NCBI RefSeq assembly: GCF_000143415.4
Contig: NW_003314267.1
Location: forward strand, 2,521,839 to 2,585,838
Direction: 5' to 3'
Length of the DNA stretch: 64,000 nt
Source of the DNA: Selaginella moellendorffii
Lineage: Eukaryota > Streptophyta > Lycopodiopsida > Selaginellales > Selaginellaceae
The position numbers and the translations under genes were made by a program. Under the pieces are notes generated by a model. It had not been told where the DNA came from. It saw only the letters and a list, made by a program, of their open reading frames with translations, and did not search any database. The number at the start of each line of letters is the position of its first letter. The first letter of the stretch is position 1. Shown one piece after another: positions 51,839 through 63,916 of the stretch.

Positions 51839-52842
51839 TACAGACGAAAAGAGATTAAGCACGGGAAATCTGATCGTAATGCCACCACCTTTCTGTAGCT
51901 AAGGTGGTAAAGCTTCTTAAGAAAGAGTTTGTAAGTTGAAGTTGTTTTATGTCTAGGGTGTGACTTGGAAATGTGTGGATATTCTTTAGGAATCATGGGA
52001 GGAGAATTTGCACTGGAGATATAGAAGAAATTTGCATGAGAACTAAAAGAGGGCAATTACAAAGAAGGCTTAGGCTATGATTCACAAAATGTTTTAACAA
52101 CATTTAAAAGTGTTTTTAGAATGATTTTAGTGAACAATGAAGATGCTACTGAGATTAATGAATTTTAGAGTGTTTTGAAGAGTTTTGATTGTAACTTACA
52201 GTCAGCTATTGGCAACAAGGTGAATTTTGTTAAATAATCCTTGTTTATTTCTTTTGTAACTCACTAAATTCTTGCTTAGACACATTGCAATGAAATTTAT
52301 ATGGCATACTGCCTCTTAGCCTCAGTTTTGGTAGAAACTCTATTGGATCGAAGTGGCCAAAGCATAATTGCAAACTTGTTTGGATTTTGCAAAATTAGGA
52401 ACAAAGTGCCATCTTTTTCTTGGCTGGGGAAAAGTTTTCAATGAGCAAAGTTTTCTGAATTTTACTGTGGGGAGACTAGTGGCTGGGAATTGTATGTGTT
52501 TGATTGATGTTAAAACATGCCTTTAACTATTTTAGAGTTTAGATAGTACAAGTTGAGGCCTTGCCACTAAAATAAAGGGTGGATTATCTAAGGTTAATCT
52601 CATTCATTGAGTTCTTGGATTTATAAGCGCATTTCAAGATGGGAATCCTTTTTGCACATTGTCATTCTAGAGCACACTAACAATGTAAGCCATTTGAAAT
52701 AAATTCACTTCTTTCTTTTGTTCTTCTATAACTACAGTATGTGGATGCTTAGAAACTTCACATTGAAGGTTGAAATTTCTATCTTGAAATAAAGGTAAAA
52801 AATGAGAAAGAACTCATTTATGTAAATAAGTTTATTTGATAT
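51839..52842. other. AT-rich intergenic region
   Basis: About 1 kb from the last PPR gene to the gypsy LTR. It starts with the 3' UTR. No gene or known repeat recognised. Confidence 0.5.
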
Positions 52843-53011
52843 TGTGAGTGCTTGGAATATGGAAAGGGAATACAGAAACTGTGTATATCAATTAGCCCCA
52901 AAACCCTAATTTATACATAGGAGTGAGTGGTCCGGATTGAAATCAATTGGACAGCTACCAAAATCCCACTATGCTAATATTAGTATACGGCATCCTTGGC
53001 ATACACCATCA
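52843..53011 (-). repeat. 3' LTR of gypsy element 2
   Basis: 169 bp, TGTGAGTGC...CACCATCA on the + strand; aligns with 63747-63916. The polypurine tract of the element abuts its right edge. Confidence 0.82.
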
Positions 53012-54690
53012 TTCCCTCCTCTTAGAATAATGGAAAACCATTAAGGTTCTCTTGTAGATGGGCCGGGATCTAAAGGAACATCAGAAGGAGGCATTAGCAG
53101 ATTTGTAAGTGGTATTAACTACTCTTGATCCCTTTGTATAAAGCGTTTCAACTGCTGCATATGCACAACCTCTGGAGGATTGGCCTCCTGGATGTCATGC
53201 CGAACCTCATAAACTTGTGGTCCCACTTGTCGCAACACCTGATATGGTCCTTTCCACTGAATAAGGAGCCCCTTAGATAAACCACATACTGTAAGATGGG
53301 GAAAACGAACTAACACTAAGTCATCCACTTTGTACTCCATAGGTGGGAGTTGTAGCACTGTTGTTGTCCCACTTATACACAACCTAAGTGTTTGGCAGAC
53401 TCTGCTCAAATAAGTGGAAGAATGTTTGTCAAATATTGATCCCACGACCTAGCATCGACAGCTTGTGGCAATTGCGAAGGTAAACCCAGTTCCATTAGTA
53501 ATATTGGATCATGACTATATAAGAGTTTATATGGTGAAGCACCAATAGAACTTGCACCCCTATGACATATGCATACCAAAGAGACAGAAAATAACCATCC
53601 CAATCCAAATGCTGAAAGTTCATATATTTCACGATCATCCCTTTGAACATTCGAATGAGCCATTCCACTAGTCTGTCTGATTGTGGATGATAAGAACTTA
53701 TAAAAGTGTGGCATATCCCCAACTGAGACGTCAAAACATGAAATGCCTCAGCTATAAATGCGGGACCATTATCCGAAAGAATCCACTCTAGACAAGAATG
53801 CTAGAACACCACTTAATTGAGGAGGAAGTATCCAATAGTAGTTGCAGAGGTGCTAGCAAGAGCACCAACTTCCACTCAACAAATCAAGTAGTCAAAAGCA
53901 ATAATAATATACTCATTGCCAACAATCGACCATGGAAAAGGTCTCATAAGATCAAATGCCACCAATTCAAACGGACGGGAAATTATAATTGACTCCAACT
54001 GTCCTTCCGTGGTACAAGGGGGAGTATTACAAGCTTGGCACCAAACACAACTACGCACATAACGGATAATATCACGTTGCATCTCTGGCCAATAGAAAGA
54101 CCTGCTAGTCACACGACGATGTCCCATATGCCCACCTCATAGTAGGCATGGAGAAACTATGGAATAAAGACAAAAGGCACCACCAGCCATAAATAATCAT
54201 TAGAATCCGTCCCCACAAAATAAAGAAGGCCATTTTCAAGGCGATATTGAGAATGTAAATGCCGGAAAGGCAAGTCATTAGCAAGTGATGTAGGATTCTC
54301 AAACCCATCTTGAAGACTTCAAATCCATGGCTCAATCTTTTGAGCCTCGCGAACCTCATCAAGAGAAGGTAGATTTTGCTCTGTGCCTTGTGGACACTAA
54401 ACATCAAGTACAACAACTATCGACGACACATAATCCTTGTCTAGAAAATCCACAGATGTTGGAACAACAATAATGAAGTAATGGTAGCATGGTCACCTTC
54501 AAGTAACGTCCAAGAACTATGTAAATATGCATGAAGTTTCTTGAAACCCCAGACTGTTGCTAAGCACTCCTTCTCTTTCATGGAGTAGTTCACCTACGTT
54601 AGTTGTAATGTAAAGCTTATATATGCAATGGGATGACGCTGACCAGGCACACTTGGGCTCTTTTGCATCAACACACCTCCAAGACCAATA

Positions 54691-54885
54691 TGTAAGCAAC
54701 CAAAGGGAACGACTCGAGAGACGATCCGTTGGGGTTCAAATATAGAGGGAAAGGGCCCATGAACAAGAGTGCACCCCCTTTTCCAATCGATTAAGGGTCT
54801 TGGGATATTTGGGGTTAAGCGTCCTTGGGTTTGAATAGTACTGGGCTGGGTGACCTCCTGGGAAGTCTAAACTCAGGAGCTTACA
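54691..54885 (+). mobile_element. Cassandra-like TRIM solo LTR with 5S-rRNA-derived core
   Basis: 195 bp with 7-bp terminal inverted repeats TGTAAGC/GCTTACA, flanked by a perfect CAATA duplication (54686-54690, 54886-54890). The sequence interrupts the gypsy coding sequence that is continuous in element 1 (CCAAGACTAATATCAGAAGC). The part at about 54812-54865 follows plant 5S rRNA: GGTTAAGCGTCCTTGGG (box A region), AATAGTACTGGGCTGGGTGA and CCTCCTGGGAAGTC (box C). LTRs holding 5S rRNA promoter sequence are the hallmark of Cassandra retrotransposons. Only one LTR is present, so the internal part was lost by LTR recombination. Confidence 0.85.
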
Positions 54886-55707
54886 CAATATCAAAAGCAT
54901 CCACGCGCAAAATAAAATGTCATGTGGTCAGGATATGCCAAAATTGGAGGAGTTGTCAATACCTCTTTGAGATCTATAAATGCATACTCACAATCTGAAG
55001 ACCAAATGAAAGATGATGTTGATGACTTCAACAATGCTTGTAATGGTGCAGTGCAATCAAAAAGATGATCAATAAAACAACTGAGATACTACACCTTGCC
55101 CAAGAAGCACTACACATTATTCACACACTTCAGAGTAGGGAACTTTAGAACAACCACAAGCTTGTCAGGATCAACTTGCAAACCCTCATGACAAATATGG
55201 TACCCAAGATAAGTTGTGTCCTTGAACTCAAACACACACTTCGACCGCTTCAACTTTAAACCAACGTCTTGTAGTTGATCCAACACTTTACAAACATCAC
55301 AAACGTACTCCTCCCATGTCCCTTCCAAGTGGATCAAAACATCATCAATGAAGTTAGTAGTCACCTCCGGCATATCACAAAGAACCTCATCTATCATCTG
55401 CTAGAAAGTTGCTAAAGCATTATTCAAATCAAACAGCATCACCAAGAACTTGTACAAACCAAATAGTGTATAAAAAGCAGTCTTAGGAATATCTTCTTTG
55501 GCCATGGGTATTTGCCAATACCCAGAAGCAAGATCTAACTTGGTGAACTAATGACTTCACCCCACACGATCTAAGAGATTAGTAGTGTGAGGAAGAGGGT
55601 ACACATCTGAGATCGTCACTTCGTTTAATGGATGATAGTCGATGCAGAAATGAATACTCCTATCAAGCTTCATCACAAGATGAGGTTCACATGCCCAAGG
55701 ACTCCAC

Positions 55708-57284
55708 TGTGAGACACAAATCCCTAAGCCCCAAAGTGGAGCCAAAAGGGTGCCACGTGGTAGTGGCCGAAGCAAAAGCCAAATGAGCGTAACACGTTTG
55801 GACTAAAAGGCTCCGACTTGAAAGGTCGAGAGCGGGAGTGGAACTCCCAACAAAGTGCTCAAGGAACAAGCATAAAGCGAGCAATAAGCGAGGCTCCAAA
55901 AAGGGACCCAAGTTGGAGTCCGAGGTGGAGTTCGAGATGGAGTCCGAGATGGACCAAGATGGAGTCCAAGATGGAGTCCGAGATGGACCCGAGTTGGAGT
56001 CCGAGGTGGAGTCTGAGATGGACCCGAGATGGAGTCCGAGATGGACCCGAGATGGAGTCCGAGATGGACCGAGATGGAGTCCGAGATGGACATGAGATGG
56101 AATCCGAGAAGGACCCGAGATGGAGTCTGAGGTCAAGACTGAGACCGGGACCGAGACCGAGACTGAGACCGAGACTTGGACCGAGACTGGGACCGAGACC
56201 GAGACCGAGGCCGAGGTCGAGACCGAGCCCGAGCCCGAGTCCGAGTTCGAGTCCGAGTCCGAGTCCGAGTCTGAGTTCGAGTCTGAGAGGGTGAAAGCCC
56301 AAAGCATTTGTCTCCCAGACCTTGGGGGGTTTGGTGAGCTCCAAAAGTATAGTAAAGGGGAGGACTATAGTGGAGCCAATTTGGCCAGGAAAGGCCAGTT
56401 TGGCCCAGGAAGGCCAAACCCAGTGTTGGGTGATGAACTGACCACTAGGAAGTCCAAGACTAGAGTGAATACGGACCGACAAACGGGGTAGCTTGGTGAA
56501 GTGTTCAAGAGCCGGCTTTAGTTCCCCCGGGAGATCGACTGGCCAATGCTCCCAGTCCAAGTGTGGGTGGCACTACCTACTTGGATACCTGGTGTGGCTC
56601 AATGGAACCTCGCTCTAAGCCCATGGCTAGAGCATTTAAAGGCGGAAGGTGGGGAGAGTACCCACGGGGCTTGCGTAGGGCCATGGTATTCCGAAATGTT
56701 GTCCCGAAGTCCCAAATGGGGGAAAGGAGGAGGAGTAGTCCTCTAGTGTAGTGACTACGGATACGGTCACATGGTGAGGAAGTCCTAGAGGACAGTGGGA
56801 CTTAGTGGCCGGGCTTGTAAGCCTTGATCTAGTGGCAGTGTTGGTGAATATAGCCATGGACGGAAAAGGGACTTGGCAAGAACTGACAAAGGGATGTTGG
56901 GGAAGGCTATTCCCCATGTTTGTGGGCATCCTAAGGATGCTAAGGAGTGGATTTGGGATGACCACTCGTGGACGGACGGCCCAGTCTTGGAGAGACGGGA
57001 TTGTGATGCAAGTGGTATTGGACCACTAGTGCAGCAAAGGTGAATGGGTATGGCCTTAGCGTAACAGGCTGATCTGTCAGTGGTACCTTTGGGTGTCGGT
57101 CTTGGGATTGGACACGTGGAGCACTTGGACCAAGTGTAAGGGTTGAGTGGCATGGATGCCATTCTCGAGACTAGCAAGTCCCAAGTCCTGAATTGGACTT
57201 AAGGAGGTTGTGAATGAGACTCTGCCAAGTGGTCAGAGGTGTGGTTAAGTGACTAAAGTAGAATGGAAAATTTAGTCTTTTACA
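55708..57284 (+). repeat. 5' LTR of nested element, with internal minisatellite
   Basis: 1577 bp, TG...CA. About 55905-56120 is a GATGGAGTCCGA/GATGGACCCGA minisatellite; 56120-56290 turns into hexamer-like GACCGA and GAGTCC units. The rest is unique. The open frames seen in the repeat (Glu-Ser, Arg-Thr or Asp-Ser strings) are products of the repeat and not genes. Confidence 0.75.
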
Positions 57285-60200
57285 ATTTGGTATTAGAGTT
57301 GTTCCTTAGTCTGATTTTATTGGTGTTGAAGTATATCACCGTTAGTGTTGGCATCGGAAGGTCCTAGGAATGGGCTTGTCCTTGAAGAGTAGCAAGTCGG
57401 GAAGACATGGCTCTCCACTATAGTTCATGTGTGAACTTGTAAGCAAGGTGGTGGATAGAAAAGGGCTAATGATGGAACGACTTTGGGATCTTGGGAACAG
57501 TGTAAGGCTTTCCTTATTGATTGAGGATGTGATCCAGATGAGCGTTTGATGCAGCAAACGGGCTAACATAGTTGTGGTAAACAACTATAGTTGGGATCAC
57601 GGGAAAGATGCAAACTCCAAAACAATAAAGGAGTCACAAGATTATCCTCATATAGTTGAGGTTGGTGCTCATGAATGTGAGACCAGAAGTAATAACCGCA
57701 AGAGGTCAAATATGGAAAAGGACACGAGTCCTTGAAATGGTAGCCGGAGCTACATCTAATAAATGCTGGAACAACCCAAAGAGTTGGGGGTGTACTCAGA
57801 GGATGAGTTGGTATTCTCATCACATGGAGAAGTGGTCCTAAGGGGCAAAAGGTTGCCCCAAGAAAATCATCAAGTGTCAGAGTAACACTTGCAAAGATGA
57901 TCCTTGTGATTAGGACCTGAATACAAGAAGTTGTATTCCAGTGAGTTAGCACCTCAAAGGTAGGATCTCACGGGTTGTCGAATTATAAAGTCCAAAAAGC
58001 TAGATGACACAAATAAGAGTCAAGGTATAATCTTAAGGGATTGGTTGAAGCATTTGGACTGAGGTGTACGGTGCCCTATGAGGTATGGGGAGGATCATAA
58101 GATCCAAGTATGAAAACAATAGGTATCTCATTGATGGCAGAACGTGCCATACTAAAGTTGTGGGAAAGATGTTCCCAGAAGAGAACAACTTTGGCCCAGA
58201 GTTGGGTGCAAACACTATGGTGCGGTGCTAACGGATAATTAGCATGAGGAACAGCCATATTGGTCTTGGCAAAGACTTAGACACTAATAAGTAGTGTTAT
58301 AAGGATAGGCTTGTGGGGCCAATGGTGTGGAGACACCAAATGTGCCAAGGTGTGATACCTTGAGGTTATGTTGGTGGGTTCATAAGAACACCTTGCCAAA
58401 GGGAATCCCAACGGAAATGGGAATGGCATAGCCTAAGCTAGAAGGCATGTGGTAGAGTGTGGTGACCAAAACAATGATGGAGGTGTGGAAGCACCAGCAA
58501 TGAGCTGTAGAACTTGACAACTATAAGGCCACTAAGCAAAGATGTAAAATAATTGGTTAAACTGGTAGAAGGTAGCTACCCAAGACTTCTTAATGGCATA
58601 AGGAAGTTAGATATACCCTTATAAGGGATAAATTGCTTATGTTGTAATATAGTAAGTCAATGTTGAAAAGGGGAATGCTCATTGTCAAAGAGGCCATCAT
58701 TGAGACACCTTAACACTCTAGAACACCTGGTGATGGTGTTTGATGTCGCGAGGGCAATAGATAAGGCCCAAGGGACTAAGTCCCTAGTGAATGATGGATA
58801 GAAGGTGCTATCTAAATGTCCAAAGTTGTAAAGACGGAAGAAGTCCGTCTATCCGAATCGGATAAAGCCAAAAATGGAATTTTGGCAAGGTTAGTGATGG
58901 GCATATAAAGGCCCATATGTAGCAACATTAATCCTGGTGTGTGGGATTATGGTGAGCATACCCAGATTGAGGAACCACTCCCTAGGCCGTTGGGTAGGTT
59001 CATCCCCAAGAATATTTGCTAAGGTAGATTGAGATAAGATATTCACCAGTAAGTTCTAAAGATGGTAAAAAGTGCAAAGCTATCCTCCTAGTTTAGTGGC
59101 GAATAACCAAAGGAAATATATGAGGCCAAAAGCAAGTAGTAAGGGGATAGAACCAAACCATAAGAATCAAAGAGCATAACCAAAGGTGGTTATGTCAGTT
59201 GGAAGTGGAGAATCAAGTGGGCGCTCGAGTATGTTGTTATTAACAACCGTGGTGTCATGAAGAGTCTAAAACATGGAATTGTCCATGCTAAACCATATGG
59301 CAATTGGAAAGCTTGCAAAAGGAGAGGCCTTAGCAAGCTAAGGGACAGAGTTCCTTCAAGTTCCCAAAGACGATTCTAGATAGCTTAGTACCTAGAAAGG
59401 CCAAGTGTAAATGGTTCCTAGAGCACACAAAATTAGAGTGGCACAACAGAAGCATGGTCTTGAAGTTGGCCATGAGGAGAGGCTATCAAGGTTGGGGAAG
59501 TAGTTCCCGAGTGTTCAAAGAGAAGGCTTTGAATGAAAGTCGATGATTAAGAACTTTCACGTTTATGCATGAACCATGTTACGGTGGCTGGATGACTTGC
59601 TAAGTGAGATTGGCAAGTCAAGGGGACAAATCCCCTAGTTGAAGGTGCTAACTTCAAAAGGGGTGGCCCATGGGGCCGAGCATGGAGGAGTCCATGCATG
59701 ATCCCAGGCTTGTCAAGTGAGAGGACTTGGCAATGCGGGGGAACTAGGTTCCTAAGTTGTGATCTATAGCGCACTTTAAGTATAAGTTGGTGCACCGGCG
59801 TGGGGAGTCATGCCAGGCATTTAGGGTGATGCCGTCCGTAGATGCATATACGAAGGTTGGGTTCGAGTCCCGACCCTCTAGTGCTTGGGTTTGAGTCAGG
59901 GCATGGTGATGGTTTGGAATATGAGGACACTCATATTTCGGTGGTCATAGACTCTCAATGAGGAGATTGGCTTGGGCACACCGCCAAGCGGGGGATGCCC
60001 TGGAGTCATGATGCACAGTTAGATTGCTTAGAGTGAAAGCTCGGCATATCTAACTTGAACACTTTAGTGCAAAGGGCACCAAGGACGTGGTGAATAAGAT
60101 GGGAACACCCAGTCTCAGTTGCTATGGGTCCCTGGCCGGAAGGGCTAGCTTGGGCCCACCACCAAGTGTGGGGGATGCCCCTGGGGTCATAGTCAACAAC

Positions 60201-61336
60201 TTAGAAGGGTCTGGAAGACCTAGTTCCTATTGGTAGACCTATTAAGGGGTCAAGATGAGATCACTAAGTGATCTTGTGGCTAAACAAGGACAAAGTCTTT
60301 GTTTGGGTTAAAGAATATGATTCCTAGTTCAAAGTGTTGATTTGAACTATTGATAATGGTGTGGCTTGGTCAAGGGGACCAAGTGGGAAGAACACCTAAA
60401 GAAAATGAGCTATGTCAATGCTATGGCATAGCAAGTCCGAGGAAAGTAGTCTCTATAAGAGATCCAAGGGAGGGTCTCAAAAGTTAGGCCGTGAATAGAG
60501 CCCACAGCAGAAAATGTTAAAGAGACATATTAGGGGTGAACACCCTCTAGACCTGGCAAAGCAAAGTGTTTGCTTGGAACTGAAAGGAAACCTCGAAAAT
60601 GGAGGTAGCAATTCTATGTTGCTGGGTGCAACAATCAAGGATAGGAGCAAAAGACTAGTGGCTAAGAAAAGAGCCATGGGAATCATGAGAAAGAATCCAA
60701 ATGGCAAAGTTAGGCCGAGAACACTAATGTGTTGGGTGCTAACGGATTGTGGGAAAGGCAATGTTTCCCCAAGGGTGGATTCCCAACCGCTCCGATTTGG
60801 CGAAAGTGGATGCTCCAAAGGGGGGAGTGGTAAGGTAGCCAAATAATAGGGCCGTAGGCAGCCCTAGCACCAATTATGATAACTGGAACTTAGTGCCAAA
60901 GGTGGCACGATATCGAAGAGAGGATGATGGTACCCTCAAGTAAAGCACTTCCTAGGATAGGGAAGTGGAGTTGCACCATGTGCAACGTAAGGTGTTGGAG
61001 ACACCTAGGAAATTGACTCTGAGAAGTCAAAAATTTAGGTCAATGGAATCTTAGACTACTCAAGAATGAGTAGTGGAATTGAGTTAGAGAGGGTGTTTCT
61101 AACGGGTTTCGCAAGAACTAAACCAATAAAAGGGAGCAAACCACCCCAAGTGGTCGAGTGAGTTTCTAGGTTGGAGAGACTATAATCCTTAGAGGATGGA
61201 CAAGGCATGGTGAGCCTTCGGGGTTAAACCATAGACAAATATTGGCTGGGTGCCAAGGATGGAAATGGTAATACCTGCGGGTGTTACTTTATAAAAGGGG
61301 ATGAGGACATCAAGCTTCGTCTATGGGTGGTGGAGT

Positions 61337-62010
61337 TGTGAGACACAAATCCCTAAGCCCCAAAGTGGAGCTGAAAGGGTGCCATGTGGTAGTGGCCGAA
61401 GCAAAAGCCAAATGAGTGTAACACGTTTGGATTAAAAGGCTCCAACTTGAAAGGTTGAGAGTGGGAGTGGAACTCCCGATAGAGTGCTCAAGGAACAAGC
61501 ATAAAGCGAGCAATAAGCGAGGCTCTAAAAAGGGACCCGAGTTGGAGTCCGAGGTGGAGTCCAAGATGGAGTCCGAGATGGACCGAGATGGAGTCCAAGA
61601 TGGAGTCCGAGATGGACCGAGATGGAGTCCAAGATGGAGTCCGAGATGGACCCGAGTAGGAGTCCGAGATGGACTCGAGTTGGAGTCCAAGGTGCAGTCC
61701 GAGATGGACCGAGATGGAGTTCGAGATGGACCTGAGATGGAGTCCGAGATGGACCTAAGATGGAGTCCGAGATGGACCGAGATGGAGTCCGAGATGGACC
61801 GAGACGGAGTGCGAGATGGAGTCTGAGATGGACCCGAGATGGAATCTGAGAAGGACCCGAGATGGAGTCTAAGGTCGAGACCGAAACTGGGATTGGGACC
61901 GAGACCGAGACCAAGACCGAGACCGAGACTGGGACCGAGACTGGGACCGGGACCGAGACCGAGGCCAAGGCCGAGACCGAGCCCGAGCCTGAGTCCGAGT
62001 CCGAGTTCGG
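61337..62010 (+). repeat. Truncated 3' LTR of nested element
   Basis: Matches the first 600-odd bases of 55708-57284 with a slightly longer GA minisatellite (61545-61860) and then stops at GAGTTCGG|AATAAAAG. The missing right part is about 900 bp. Confidence 0.72.
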
Positions 62011-63746
62011 AATAAAAGTAATGGAAGAAAAGGTAGAAGTAGAGGGACGAAGAAGTACAAAAGTGAGGAATGAATGAAATATAAGGAAGTATGAGACAAG
62101 GGGGAGAAGCCTCAAAGTCACACTTAGCATGATTGCACTGCAACCAATCCATACCAAGGATGAGGTCAAAAGCTTGGCTCGGCACCACCCACAATAATTG
62201 CAACTCAAGCTTGAGATTGCCCACACGCACAACTAGGTCCACCTCATCCCATGCACATACATGTGTACGGCCGTTGCCATAAAGAATGAAAACTGGTTCC
62301 ACCGCACGACGCAAGTGTAGACGGCAATGTGTGGCAACAAGTCAAGCAATAGAAAATAAACTCGAGCCTGTATCAACCATCACAGAGAGAATAATAGGAA
62401 ACCTCATGTTATAAAAATGTGTTTGGAAAGTAAACATTGGATGAACCGGTGCCAAGTGAACCCCTTGATGATACTCCCGAAAGAAAGATGAGAGGTCACT
62501 AACTTATTCGAGCAAGGTCCCTCCATTACTCACGTGACTCCTTATTTCCTGAATGCATCTCAGTGTCCAAACCTTCCACTGCAGCAGCACCAACAGGACG
62601 TTGTTGACGCCAAGGTCTCCACCCAAGAAATGGAGGTCGCCAATCTAGAAAACGCCCATAATGCCGATAAGTGTGACCAACTTCATCACATGCTCAACAG
62701 CGAACATCATAGCCATAACCACGTCCTCACCCTTGTCCTTGGACTCGAGCAATAGTAGCATCAGCCTCCATTGGAATAGGACCATCGCAAACAAAAAGTG
62801 GAGCTGAAGGACGGGCATTGAAAAGTGGAAGAGGCAACGTCTCATAACGTTGTGCTAAGCAAAGAACATGGTGAAGGGTGGCGAGAATAAGTGCATGCAC
62901 CAATCTGACAAGATCTTGATGAAGTGCTAGCCACAACATTCCTAGCTTGATCCGCTCCGACATATTTAACTCCGCACGAGGCAAAAGACTTCGGAAACGA
63001 ATGCCAAATTACATCACAGACTCAAATGGCCCTTGGTGAAGATGATGCAATTGTTAGAAGGCATCATCACAATCATTGGCATGTCTGAATGCACATTTGA
63101 AGACGTTTGGGAGAACACTCTAATCCCCATGAGTGGTTACGCTCAAATCATTGTACGATTGCAATGCTGTCCTTTGGAGACATATGGGAAACTCATGCAA
63201 ACGTCTAGCATCATCCCAAGAATGATATGTGGCAATCACCGTGAAGTGATCGAACCAATGGTACACATCATCCCCAGGATTCCCACGAAAGAACTCTGGT
63301 CGAACGTGAGGATTGGCACCAAGAGCAGGAGGATTTGTACCACATGCTGTGAATGCTGCCATCAATTGAGTTTTGTTGTTCAATTGCAAGCGCATAGCAT
63401 CAAGCAATTGTACCAACTGTTGCTCTAGAGTCAAAAGAAGAAACTGTTAATCTGCCATGAACATGAATGAAAAGGAAAGAACAAAAGAAGAGAAATGATA
63501 AAAAGCTAGAAGGAAATGGAGATCTAGACAATACAAAAAACTAGATCTAAATCAAAATTCTGAAAGGAAAGAATAAAAGAAAGGAAATGGAAAAAGCTAG
63601 ATCTAACCCAAAATCCTGAAAGGAAAGAATAAAAGAAAAGAAATGGAAAAAGCTAGATCTAGACAATGCAAAAGCTAGATCTAAACCAAAATCCTAAATC
63701 TAAGCACTCTTTAGGGACAATCAAAAGTGCCCCTCACCTCCACTAA

Positions 63747-63916
63747 TGTGAGTGTTTAGAATATGGAAAAAGAATACAGAAAATGTGTATATCAATTAGC
63801 CCAAAAACCCTAGCTTATAGAAGCAAGTGGTCCGGATTGAAACTAATCTGACAGCTACCAAATTCCCACTATGCTAATATTAGTATATGGCATCCTTGGC
63901 GTACATTTGGCCCTCA
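63747..63916 (-). repeat. 5' LTR of gypsy element 2
   Basis: 170 bp, TGTGAGTGT...CCCTCA. On the element strand it is followed by TTAGTGGAGGTGAGGGGC, which aligns with the possible primer site of element 1. The next 300 bp hold AGATCTA/GAAAGGAAAGAA repeats of the leader. Confidence 0.8.

Larger units (their letters stand above)
55708..62010 (+). mobile_element. Large non-coding LTR element (LARD-like) nested in gypsy element 2
   Basis: The 5' LTR is 55708-57284 (TGTGAGACAC...TTTTACA). It is followed within two bases by TTTGGTATTAGAGTTG, close to the initiator-tRNA-Met primer site TGGTATCAGAG. The second LTR starts at 61337 with the same TGTGAGACACAAATCCC and is preceded by purine-rich GGGTGGTGGAGT. 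It breaks off at about 62010, within the GA repeat, where gypsy sequence resumes. The internal 4.0 kb (57285-61336) has no frame with retroviral protein resemblance on either strand, so the element was probably mobilised by another element's proteins. The 3' half of its second LTR is missing, as is about 280 bp of the host element. Confidence 0.75.
52843..63916 (-). mobile_element. Ty3/gypsy LTR retrotransposon (element 2) with two nested insertions
   Basis: Same family as the element at 9169-14080, better kept. LTRs are 63747-63916 (5') and 52843-53011 (3'). On the minus strand: gag (about 63430-62740, with RPEFFRGNPGDDVYHWFDHF), protease (AFDLILGMDWLQCNHAKCDF near 62170), then a large inserted LTR element (55708-62010), reverse transcriptase (SIHFCIDYHPLNEVTISDVY near 55650 and intact FIDDVLI near 55350), RNase H interrupted by a Cassandra-like LTR (54691-54885), integrase (about 54130-53500) and its tail (DLVLVRFPHLTVCG near 53330). 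A purine tract AAGAGGAGGGAA lies just inside the 3' LTR. Frameshifts and stops are present. No clear target duplication. Confidence 0.87.

Noticed and set aside
55818-56491. Several long open frames in the GA-rich LTR repeat, on both strands, giving Glu/Ser/Thr/Arg-rich or Asp-Ser proteins
   Set aside because: They follow the 6- and 12-bp repeat unit in all frames and recur in the other LTR; no stop codon can occur in such a repeat. Not genes.
59795-59885. GGGTTCGAGTCCCGACCC, a perfect-looking tRNA T-arm/B-box
   Set aside because: No acceptor or anticodon stem and no A-box at the right distance could be built, so no tRNA is called; it may be a tRNA-derived scrap within the nested element.
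60514-60846. Open frame of about 110 codons inside the nested element
   Set aside because: No retroviral or cellular resemblance, and the surrounding sequence has no coding character.
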